Positions 50,001 through 62,000 of a stretch of DNA of 64,000 nucleotides are shown piece by piece. Numbering within the stretch: position 1 is the stretch's first letter; each line of letters begins with the position of its first letter. The position numbers were made by a program, and so were the translations under genes. Source of the DNA: Antedon mediterranea (taxonomy: Eukaryota; Echinodermata; Crinoidea; Comatulida; Antedonidae); NCBI RefSeq assembly GCF_964355755.1, contig NC_092677.1, positions 23,466,101 to 23,530,100 of the forward strand, given 5' to 3'. The notes under the pieces were generated by a model that saw nothing but the letters and a program-made list of their open reading frames with translations, had not been told where the DNA came from and searched no databases.

Positions 50001-53000
50001 TTTTGATATAAAGTTTGCGGTACACCACATATGTTAATTGTGAAAAGAATGAAGAAAGTCCAGGACTTTCTGCACTCTCACTCCTGAGGACGATCAAAGC
50101 ATATTGAGCGAAACATCAAGAAACTCAACAGTTCTTTTCAGAACTAATATAGGTGGTGTACCGCAAACTTTATATCAACATTTGACTTCACCATGCAAAC
50201 CTTTAAACAATATATTTCTATATTTTACTTTCCCTTTTTTTACTTATTATTTTAGTATTTAATTTTACAATGAACACAATACAATATGCATCATGTTATA
50301 TTTGCACAGATAAGTTCGTTTTTTTTTTCTTTTTTATACAGTATTTGTTAGCTTTTATCCATCATTATTTTTATACTATTGTAAATCTTTTATGATGAAT
50401 ATTTAATTGAAAATTTAAATTAAAAATTGTATTCAAACTTACTTCAACTGCATCCCAAATGAGCAACGTTTCTGTGTGTGTCAGACAATACAAGTACTCG
50501 CTGTTAGTTCCACACCAACCTATGTGACTCTAATAAAGAAAAGACATATGTGATAATACTTTATATTTCCGAGTTCAAATTAGAATTAAAAAGAGAATAG
50601 TTGCAAGAAAGCAAAATACACTAAAACCAATATAAGTAAAGAAACAAATATTAGTTTAAAACAAAAATAAGAAACATTTGTTAACTAGAAAGCCACTTCG
50701 AGAGTGCATACCTCTGCCTACTGTAAAATTCTCCTTAAGATTTCTCCAGGAAATATATATATATTTTTGTGTGTCTTAATGTTGTTTGTGATTTAGGCTA
50801 ATTTCACTACAAGCATGTGTATGCGAGTTTGGTGTAATGGTTTATGTAACAAGCCTTTCAATTAACAATAGCTTTGGTTGACTAACAATAGAACAGCAAC
50901 ACGAAAATTAAACGAGTGAATTTGAAAAGAAATAGGTTTTTTAAACTATTGGCATAAAAAAAGGTGCACATTAAATCAAATTATGTTTTAAAATTACAAA
51001 TCACAAATTATAATTCTTGCCTCTTGTACAAAAATGAAGTTTTTTGGACAAGTAGTTCTCGAGAAAATGCAATTTCAGTTTACTTGTTACTGCTCGCCAG
51101 CTTTTGAACAATTCTGTCCTATCTTTTAACACTAGCAGGTCTGTAAAGTATACTAAAAAGTGGTCCCGAATTGGGACCCTGGTCCGAAATGGTCCTAAAA
51201 TTTAATGGAATGATCCTTTACCACATATCTATCTGTATATTAATTTTGGTAAAGATCTTGTAATTACTTTTTGAGGAATCCTGCTAACAAACAAACAAAC
51301 AGAGAGACAAACAAACACATCGATCGATAAATACATGTACCTCCTTGGCAGAGGTAAATAAATTAACATATATTATTATTAATGAACAAGAAGAACATAA
51401 ATGTGAAGCAACTTCATCTGGTTTAGATACCTTTCCTGCTATAATACTCTTACAGTAAATTTCATATTGTACGTTTCTTATTCTATTTAAATACAGAATG
51501 TGACTACCACATTGTTTTTTTTCACCTAGTTATGGCAGCTTTAACAAATTGGTTGCTTAGGTTATCAAGCTCCAAAGAATATCCTCTTTCAAATTGGACT
51601 TGCCGATTAAAATACCTTAAACATACTTTTGATCATTTTATTTTTTGTTTATGAATCTGAATGCTCTAGGCCATTGCATTTTGCCTTTTAAAGATCTCAA
51701 ACTTCTTATATTGGCTCAAACTAAAGAAAAAATTATCTTTTCTTTTCATTAAGGTTGCTACTTACCCACTTACTATTGTATTTTACATTCTTACCAACAT
51801 ATTATTATAAAGCCTTGTAAAGTTTCTGTGGTTCGCTTGCTTGTTCTTTCCTTTCTGCTGTTTGTCTGTACAACACAACAATAAATTAGTTCTGATTCTA
51901 CTTTTATAATATTTATTAAATCAACTTCATCTGCATGGAACGCCAAAAGGGTAACTTAGAATTGCATCAACTAAAGAATCAACTCAACTGAAAAATCACA
52001 TGAGCTGGATCACAAATCTAATGAGCTACCACAAAATGAAAAAAGAGCAACCTAGCATTAAATATAACCTATAAACAAAAAATATAAACTAAACTAAACA
52101 TATACCCTATACAAAATTAACATTTTAATCAAATTATGCTGAAAAAGCAACCAGAACCATATAATTTGGAGAATCACAACTATTAAAGAAATACCAAGCA
52201 ATTGAATCAGTACAAATGTATCACATCCCAGCTTCAGAATAATTATACTAAAATAAAACTTCAACTAAAGAATTACCTCAAATAAATGCCCATCTCAACT
52301 TTAAAATAATCTTATCTAAAGAATAATCTGAACTAAATGCCCATCTCAAAAAATAATCTCTGAGAGAGATTTTTAGTTGAGGAGAGTATTTAGTTGAGAT
52401 TATTCTTTAGTAGAGATTATTCTTTAGTTGAGATTGTTCTTTAGTAGAGATTGTTCTTTAGTTGAGGCAAGAATTTAGTTGAAATTATTCTTTAGTAGAG
52501 ATTATTCTTTAGTTGAGGAAAGTATTTAGTTGAGATTATTCTTTAGTTGAGATTGTTCTTTAGTAGAGGCAAGAATTTAGTTGAGCTTATTCTTTAGTAG
52601 AGATTATTCTTTAGTTGAAGAAAGTATTTAGTTGAGCTTATTCTTTAGTAGAGATTATTCTTTAGTTGAGGAAAGTATTTAGTTGAGCTTATTCTTTAGT
52701 AGAGATTATATTTTAGTTAAGGCAGGCATTTAGTTGAGATCATTCTTTAGTTGAAATTAATGTTTAGTTGAGATTATTCTTTTAAGTGTTTAGTTGACGG
52801 TCCTGTAGTTGGTGATTTTTTATGTTCTTCTTTAGTTGAGGTGATTTTTTATGTTCTTCTTTAGTTGAGGTGATTTTGTAGTTGGTATAATTTTAGGTTA
52901 CCATTTTGACGTTCCATACATCTTTAGAAGGAATTCCGGAATAGAAATTTCCAGAATTCCCTTTTAAGCTGGATAAAGCCCATTATCAAATTAGCAATAG

Positions 53001-56000
53001 TATGCGCTGTATACAGAGATCACAATTACCTTACTCCATATAGTAATGATGCACGCCACCATGACCTCTAGGCAACAGCTCTCCTACTCAAATTGCTCTG
53101 TTTAAAATTCAGAACAGGAGGATATTCAACCTTACTGGTCATGGACTTTGGTATTTCTTGTTTAATCAAACTTGACTGTTTATCCCCCTTTTAATACTAA
53201 CCTTTACAATTGATCCTAATTTATTCTGTTGTTAAGTCTTAAAAATGTTAGAAAGCTTTCAATTTTGTTTTAATGCTTTTAACATTAGGTGTATTTTTCT
53301 TTCTTAATTAAACCTGACTGTTATTTTTTTCCTCCTTGTTTTGCTGGTCCTCCTATTTGACACTAATTATTCAGTTAGGTCATTTAGGTTCCAATCAGAA
53401 AGCTTTTTATTTAAAAAAATCAGAATAGAAAGATTTATAATATTATACCACCTTGTTTTACTGGCCCTACTATTGAAACAAATTAATATTATTCTGTTAG
53501 GTCATTTGGTCTTCCAATAGAATATGAAATCCCAATTAGAAGATTTCAAGAACTCCATCATGATATGTTATATTTTGCTTAAGCTAAACTGTTCTTAAAA
53601 CCTTATTTTTATCCTATTCAAACAAGCATTTAAATTTGGCGACAACCTGGACCTGGGACTTAGTGATGACATAGTTGATTGTCTTTGCAATTTAGAAAAT
53701 AATTACCCGAAGTAATGTCGGTTTAAAGGCCAAGCCAGTAGCCAGGAATTTTATAAGGGGGTTCTTTTTTTCCAGAAGGGCACATCAAGGGTTTATTCTA
53801 CCAAATACAACAAGCTACGTAAAAGGAAGTTTTAAACATTTAAAAAGTGATGGTCACACGAGATGCAAGGGGTAAAGTAAGCAGGGCCTAGAATGGTGAA
53901 CCATTTTATTTTTTCCAGGCTTGTTGGGATCTCAGAAATTTGATTGTATGTGATCAATATCTTGATTCTTGGACATAAAAATCATTCATTTATAATTGAT
54001 AATTAGTAGGACTTGGTGATCACAAGTTGGAAAAAGTTAGTTGGATTTACAGCTGATCACCTAATTTGTATAGGTTCAGGTTGTTGTGAAATCAAAGACT
54101 CTTGAATGAATATTAACTACTCCAAACAATATAAAAAATATTTACCTTACCTAATAATATTTTAAAAAAGACTTAACTGGAAATAAGAAAAAAATCATTT
54201 TATTTAGATATTCATTTACAAACACAGTTTTCTATAACCACTAAGTTGAGAAAAAGCCTATGGCTTGTTTTGAATAATTTGTTTAGAATATACTATATCT
54301 TGTATATTTTCAGTTTTACATTCAGTACATGTTAGTACATACAATTAACAGACAACGAAATGAAAAATAACACATTGAACAAAAAATTAATAGAAAATGA
54401 ATAACAAATATAGATGTTGTAGATTAGAAACAAAATATTATTAATTACTATAGCAATTAAAGTTTGGTAAATTATGATTATTATATGAATGCTTTTATGT
54501 TGAATAATCAATTACTTGAATGTGTTTTATAGATACTTAAACAAAATTGCATTTTTGTTCAAGTGTCTAGAACACACTGTACATATCCATTCAAGTAAAA
54601 TTAGCCACTGAGACAATTTTTTCAGATGTGTATAGGCTGGTAATGGTAGGTACTAAGTACTAAAAGACTAAATTGTGATATAATATTTTATTTCATAGGC
54701 TATCTCTGAATCATCGGTTCAGCTAGGCCTAGCTTTATCCACAAATCTACTCCAAAAAATGTCTTTAGAAGGCTTAGTTTATTTAAAAATTGTGTACTTC
54801 TTGTGAATGGTATCAGAGAGTGATTTTATTTTCTATCCTTAGCTGTGGACCCATAATGATATGTTTAAAATCATCCTCTAAATAATCATTAATGAATAAC
54901 TTACCACAGATGATTCAGAATTTAGCGTGGTCACAAGTGCATCATCCTCGCTTTTCTCGCAAATGTCAAAAACACAAACTAGACCATCAGTTGACCCTGT
55001 TGCAAGGCTATTTGCTTTTGTTGGATGGAATTTTACCTGCATAAATAAGAAATTAATAGGGACACTATCAATATATAAAGTTCAAATAAAAACTACAAGC
55101 AAATTATCTAAATTTAATACAATCTGAGGCTTTAAGAAATATTTATGTTAAGACTGTAAATCAGGAGGTTTTAAATGTCACATGTCACAATAAAAGTATC
55201 TTAAAAGAATTAAGATATAGTATAGCATCATTTATTACAGACAAACAAACTGTATACTATAAACGAACAAAAACCAAGCAAATGCATTTTCTGAAACCGG
55301 AAACTGTGTGATGAATTATGAAATTTCAACATTTTAAACAATTATGTTGGGAGTTATTTGATTACTATGATTGGTCAATTTAATACCAGGTTAATTAGTC
55401 ATGTGCAGAAATAACTAGGGACATCTCGAAAAAAAAAAAAAAATTAAAAAAAACAGGCCTTTCACTTCAGTATGTTTTTCTCCAGAGAGGTATAGAGCAA
55501 AATTTAAAATTATTTCTTATCTTTAAATGTAGATGCTGTTAAATTTTATGTCTCATCTGTTTTATAATTTAGCAAATGTTAAATTATTGAAAAAAGGCAA
55601 ACTGTATTAAAATGCACAGCCTCAGGGAATAACAACCCTGTGTTGATCTGGGCCTCCGTCGTCGATAAATAAAGTTGAACTAGTATTAGAACAGCTGTCC
55701 TGTCAAATAGATGATATTCATTTGCTTCTAAATATTGATTTCTACTGGCCGTTTAGTATCTTATACTGTATACTGATGTCTTGTGACACTCTTCAGATAA
55801 TCAGGTAACTGACAGAAATCATTACACAGACATCCTTATGTTACCGCAGTATACAGTGACATAGAGAGTTAAATTGCATATCAGCCAATCAGCAAGATTT
55901 TAGGCCAAATATCGATCAGTATACAGTTATTAGTGCTTTCATTTAAATTCATTAGGTTGATTTGTCATGCAGATTCTAAAAGATTTTGCCAATAATGTTG

Positions 56001-59000
56001 TAATATACGTTGTATTATAGAATCAAGATCACCAAATTTCATGTTCATCTCTCTGAGTGTCAATGACACTTAATTTCTAATCTTAATATCTCTATCTTAA
56101 TTATTCTTCTAATCTTCTTTAATATAGAGATAATAAATCTCAAAAGATGAGATTGTGAATATAGTATTATTAATGTATTCACATCACAAAAAGTCGTGAA
56201 AACTAACATTTGTGGTGATCTTTAAAAGGATACCAAGTTTTTCATAAGCTTGCCATGTTTTATTTTACACTTAGGAGGATTTGATTAAAAAGACATCCTT
56301 AAAATCGAGAAAGTCTCCTATTTAGTAAACTACTTTAGAGAGATCCTTCAAATAATACTGAAATACTTAATATTGAGGGAAAATATATCAGTGCGGATGA
56401 CACATACAACACCTTTCATCTCAAAGATTCCCTTCAGGTCAAGTAACCAAACAACGCTCAATCGTCTGTACACAATGACAGGGGCTATAGACCAGTTCAC
56501 ACCAGGGTTAGTCCCCTACTCTTACAGAAGATCAGCTACTGAAGTAGCTTTAAAATATACATGAGCCAGATAATACTCTGGACTAACACTCTTATCAAAA
56601 AGACTTACCATAAGTTTTACATTTTTGTATATATTTATATTGGCTTATATTTTATAGTTTAGTTATTTTATTTTCAACCTGTTATTGGTGTTTTACACTG
56701 TTGGCTTGAAATAAAGAATAAAGAAAATAAAGAAAGAACTATGGGCAAAGAGCGCCTAAACCTGTGCCGATATTCTATGGATTGAGGTTCTCTTGCCACT
56801 GTGGTTTGTGCAGACCATTTTCAGTATAGATCATTGGTGTTTTTGGCCTGTTTGTATGATTATGTGCTGATGTTTTAATATGCAAATATACGATTCAGTG
56901 ACTAAAGTCACAGTCACAATGCTTTATATCATGTTGTATAACGGAATATAGCATAAATAAAATGGTAATTATATCACCACATTTGTTTAATAGCAAATAT
57001 CATGAGCTAGTATTAAGGCCTATGATCTCAGTTACCTCAATTAATACTTGTGTGTGTTGAGAAGCTTCACAGGGAATTACATTATGAAATTTGGTTCAAA
57101 TGATTACAACAAAATGTTCTATAACTGCAAGGGACTTTGTCAAAACTATTCTACTGGAGTAACTGCAGTAAAGTACATTTTATTTATTATTTAACCCGTT
57201 ACATTTTAGGTAATCATACACATTATTGCAGTGACTGTCTCATATACATTCCTGAACATTGAACAGTATAAAGAATAAATATAGAAATAAAACTAAAATC
57301 ATATGTTTTTTGTAGTATAAATATTGAAGTTACTGCATTTACTTAAGGTACAATAATGTTTACATGACTCCTAATATCTTAGATATGTATTTAGTTTTTC
57401 TATAACTACCACAGAAGATTTGTGCCTCAATCGCACCCAGGCCCCTGGAAGGGAAATATTACGTCTGTCAGTAAGCCAACATGACATTTTTTGGCTTGCT
57501 GAATTTTAATACAACATTCAAGAGAAAAACTGAGTGTGAAAAGCATTCATGTGTGGCAACAAGTGAAGCAGAGTAATTAAAAGCTAGGCTAGGTGAGGTT
57601 TACCACAGCCTCTGTTAAGTGCAAAAACCCTTTAGTAAGTGACTCAGTCAGTCATTTTTTTAAAAACTAGATTTGTTGGTTATGCAGACTATCTTTAAGT
57701 TTTCACTGAGCAAGCACGACTCAATAAAACTTGCGCATCTGTTTTCCGAGTCAGAGAAAGTTACTTAGCTGTTCGCACAAATTACGTTACTATTCAATCA
57801 GTAATTTTTTCACAAAAATCTAGAGCGATTACGACTTTAACATACAACAACCATGCAATTCACAAATACTGTATAATAATATACCTGTTTAATAGAGAAA
57901 TTGTTTTGCTAGCGAAAAAAGAAAAGAAGGAAAGTATTAGTCATTTTTCATAGTAACACAGAAAAAAATGATATAATAAACAATGAATGTTTATAAGTTG
58001 AATGTGGAAATATATTCTCCACATTCAATACAGTAGCCCTACAAAACATTCAATATTTGTTTATACAACTAAACTATTCTATATAAGTCTGATTTGATTT
58101 GAATTTATTCGGAAGTACACAAATATACATTACAATTGGTAAATAAGAACAATTAAAACATACGGTAGTCTTCCATGGATAACCCAAAAACCCGGTAAAT
58201 ATTCCAGCTTATTTCCATTGGAGTCCATAAGTCAATTTTAATTCATTTAATTCGTCATTTTCATCTTGGATTAAATCCTTTGAAGAAAGACAGCGCTTGG
58301 ATTTTGGTTGCAGAGCAGTAAGTTAAGGTTTTTTTGGTTGCATAAATTATCAAGCTATCATAATGCACAAAACCACCATATTTTTTTTAAAAGGTAGATG
58401 TGTAAATAGAACTACTGTACATTAGAACTTTACTGGTCAATATAACCCAATAACCAACGCCATGTGATAAGAATTGAACCAATTTAATGGTAAAGATACA
58501 ATAAGCTTTAGATGTGTTATAAACAACATTGAAACAACAATACTGTTTATGATATTCAAAAGTATAGAAAACTAACATAACAATAATATACATGTAAAAA
58601 TGAGTACTTGTTAGTTATAGAAAAAGTAAGGATGTAATCATGAATGGATTAAGCATAAATACAATTATAAAATCAAATAACTTTTTAAAACAAATAACGT
58701 GTGTTTAAATAACAATTCTACATATGGTGTCCTATTAAAATAAAAATTACAGGGATAAATTTACAATACAAATATCATGATACAAAACAATTATATTATT
58801 GGCTATCGCTACAAATGTACTGTACAGAGTTGGTGAGACACACCTTACCGGTGACAGCGTTTTGTTTAATGCTTTTGTCTTTCCTCGGCCTCGTGTCTTG
58901 TTTTTCATATATATATATATTTCTATGTTTTTTTTTGTAATTATTATTTTATGTTTATTGCCGAAATGAATAAAATTAAAATAAATAAAACTGACAGTAT

Positions 59001-62000
59001 CTAGCATAGAGTAGACCTCCTAGCATGATACTTTGAGTAAAGTGCAATTTGTCCCTATTGTTTAGTAGGCAAACAAAATGTTGATATACATGTATAAATG
59101 TATCACACTAGACCTTGAAGTTTATTAACTTTTTGTGGCAAAAACACACATTTTTTTCAGCCTTACCTAGCCTGAAAAGTACCAACCATTGATGGTGAGA
59201 TGCATTCTAAAATGTTGATTATAGTGCCCTGTTTTGTTTGGCAATGAATTCATAAACTTCGGTATTTCACTTTCGCGCCTTTAGGCAGTTATATTCAAGA
59301 GGATGGGAGCATTAGTAAACTTTATCATGAAGAAGCTGTAGTATTACAGGCTGACAGAAATGGGAATTTGGGAACTAAGATCCAAAGAATGTCTGGGAAA
59401 AAAAAGTCTATGAGATGTATGATGGAAGAATGGCCAGTAAAAATTAGTTGGAAAGTCCAATGCCAAACAGATTAGGTGGTTCACTGGGTGTCACGAAACC
59501 TAAGACCACGAAAGCCAAGACCCCCTAAGACCACGAAAGCTAAGACCCAAGACCTAAGATTACAATATTTATCTTTCGCACCTGCCTTGTATTTTAACTC
59601 CCTACATTTATTCTGAATACCACACCTTAGAATTAGCACTTTTATGAAAAAGAATCACATAAAAAGTAACAAATACATTTTGAAATTGATGATTTTACAG
59701 ATGTTTTTCTCGCACACATACTGTTTGCGAATTTTGCATGACTAGCCTACAGTACAGTAGGCCTACCCAATGTTCAATGTTTTTGTTTCTATGGAACGTC
59801 AAAAAAGCAAAAATTATATAGAGGGCTGAAAACTCTGTGGAGTCCATCTACAGTGTGGATGGAACAATGTAAAATTAAAATTGTAATGATAATAGTATAA
59901 TCATGCTAGTACGAAGAAATAAATACTCGCAAATAAACTTTAATTTAAAAATCATGATAATAAGTTTTTTTTTCGTTTTTTTTTTCGTTTTCTTTCTGTT
60001 TTTATACTTTTTCTATTATTGTTGCTCTTTTGGCGCTCCATAGAAACAAAAACATTGAGCATGGGAGGAGTTACAGTATACAAAGAAACATGTCTGTAAA
60101 ATCATCAATTTAAAGGATTTATTTATTTGTTTTTATGTGTTTCTCCTTCTGAAAGTACTTATAAGTCCTAATTTTAAAGTGTGGTATTCAGGATAAAGTC
60201 AACAAATTTGGAGTCAAAATACAAGAAAGGCAGGTGCGAAAGAAAAACATCCTCTGAACCAACACAATTGGAGTAATATACATTTACTCAACGGGCGAAA
60301 ATAATGTGAGTTTATCTATGTTTTGCGGTAGTATTTAATTATATTTATGGTAATAAATGAAACCTACTATGTTTAAAATTATGTATGGATAAACAAGTAT
60401 TGTTTTTAAGCTGTAGTATATCTTTGTATTTGTAATCTTAGGTCTTGGGTCTTAGCTTTCGTGATCTTAGGTCTTAGGGGGTCTTAGCTTTCGTGGTCTT
60501 AGGTTTTGTGACACCCGTGGTTCACTATGTCAATGGATAAAGGACAGAGTTCCTACTGTATATTTGGCCCCCGACATAAGTGCTGCTTTTTATAGTCCTT
60601 AAGGTCCGTTTATACTACAAACAATAACAAATTATGATAAATTGATAAACACGCATTTTTCTTAGAGAAAACAAGATATTAGAAAGACAAAAAAAATCCA
60701 ATCAAATGACATCGTGATCAATATAAATCATTGCATGATCACATTATTATTGCTCCTACTGATCATGTCGTCATTTGATTGGACTTGTGAAAATAATATT
60801 TTCACCAAAGACGGAATATGGTTATCTTACAGTTCTAGAGTTTTTTATTTCTCTTGTTTTCTGTAAGAACTTATCATTGATTGTTATCATCCTACTATAA
60901 TGGGCTATTAGTCAAATAGTGTTTTTATTTGTCTATTAGTCAAATAGTGTTTTTATTTGTCTGTTAGTCAAATAGTGTTTTTATTTGTCTGTTAGTCAAA
61001 TAGTGTTTTTATTTGTCTGTTAGTCAAATAGTGTTTTTATTTGTCTGTTTAGTCAAATAGTGTTTTTATTTGTCTATTAGTCAAATAGTGTTTTTATTTG
61101 TCTGTTAGTCAAATAGTGTTTTTATTTGTCTGTTAGTCAAATAGTGTTTTTATTTGTCTTTATGCAAACGAGGACATCTGTGATTGGAGCTAACAATAAC
61201 ACGAGACTTTTCCCTGCAGGTTCTTTACAATGCCTGATAAGACAATACCTGTTTTTGTTTCACAGTCACAAGTATAAAAGATGTTCTATATTTTTGTATA
61301 ACTTTGAAATCGGTTCAAATTTTATTAAGTGGCATGAAGCAAGTATGCAATAATAATTTGAAGCATACCCTTAATATTTTAGTGTACTTTATTTAGGCTA
61401 ATCTAAAAAAAAAATATACATAAAAAAAAAAGATTGTAAAACCCAAAACTTTTCATTGAAAATCTATGTGATATCATAAATGATCAAGTACGCACCACAC
61501 TGCACAGTTATCAAGAAGCTCATTGCCTGGATTTTTTAAGAGTTCTTTTATCTTCAGAGGGAAAAATGCGAGCAAAGAAGTGAGCCCGCTTTTACTGCTG
61601 GTCTCTGGTTTAACTTATGTATTTAGGCACATGTAGCCAAGGATTACCAATAGTAAATTATTCACTGTCCTACATATCAGATAGGTAGTAATCCCACTGA
61701 CACAGGCGCTATTTTGTTAACCGGTTCACCGGGGTAAGCCCCTACTCATCTCGAATGATGCATATAGGTAAACTGTGTACACCGTATCTAAAAAGAATTG
61801 TTCCACCACCAGAAATAGGTGGTATTGTTGGCTCTTTAAGTACAATAAACGCCGTCACTGCCTTAAAACTGCTTAGCCATTTGACACATTTGAAAAGGGT
61901 ACTTAGGAAAAGGGGGGTTTGTTTGAATCTTACGAACCTCTCCGGCTATGAGGTTAGGTATAGGTTTATCGTTTCAAGTTAGATGTAAATAAACTTATTT

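Noticed and set aside
61755-61982. 75-codon ORF on the plus strand
   Set aside because: No recognisable domain, and it starts at the edge of a dispersed-repeat fragment.
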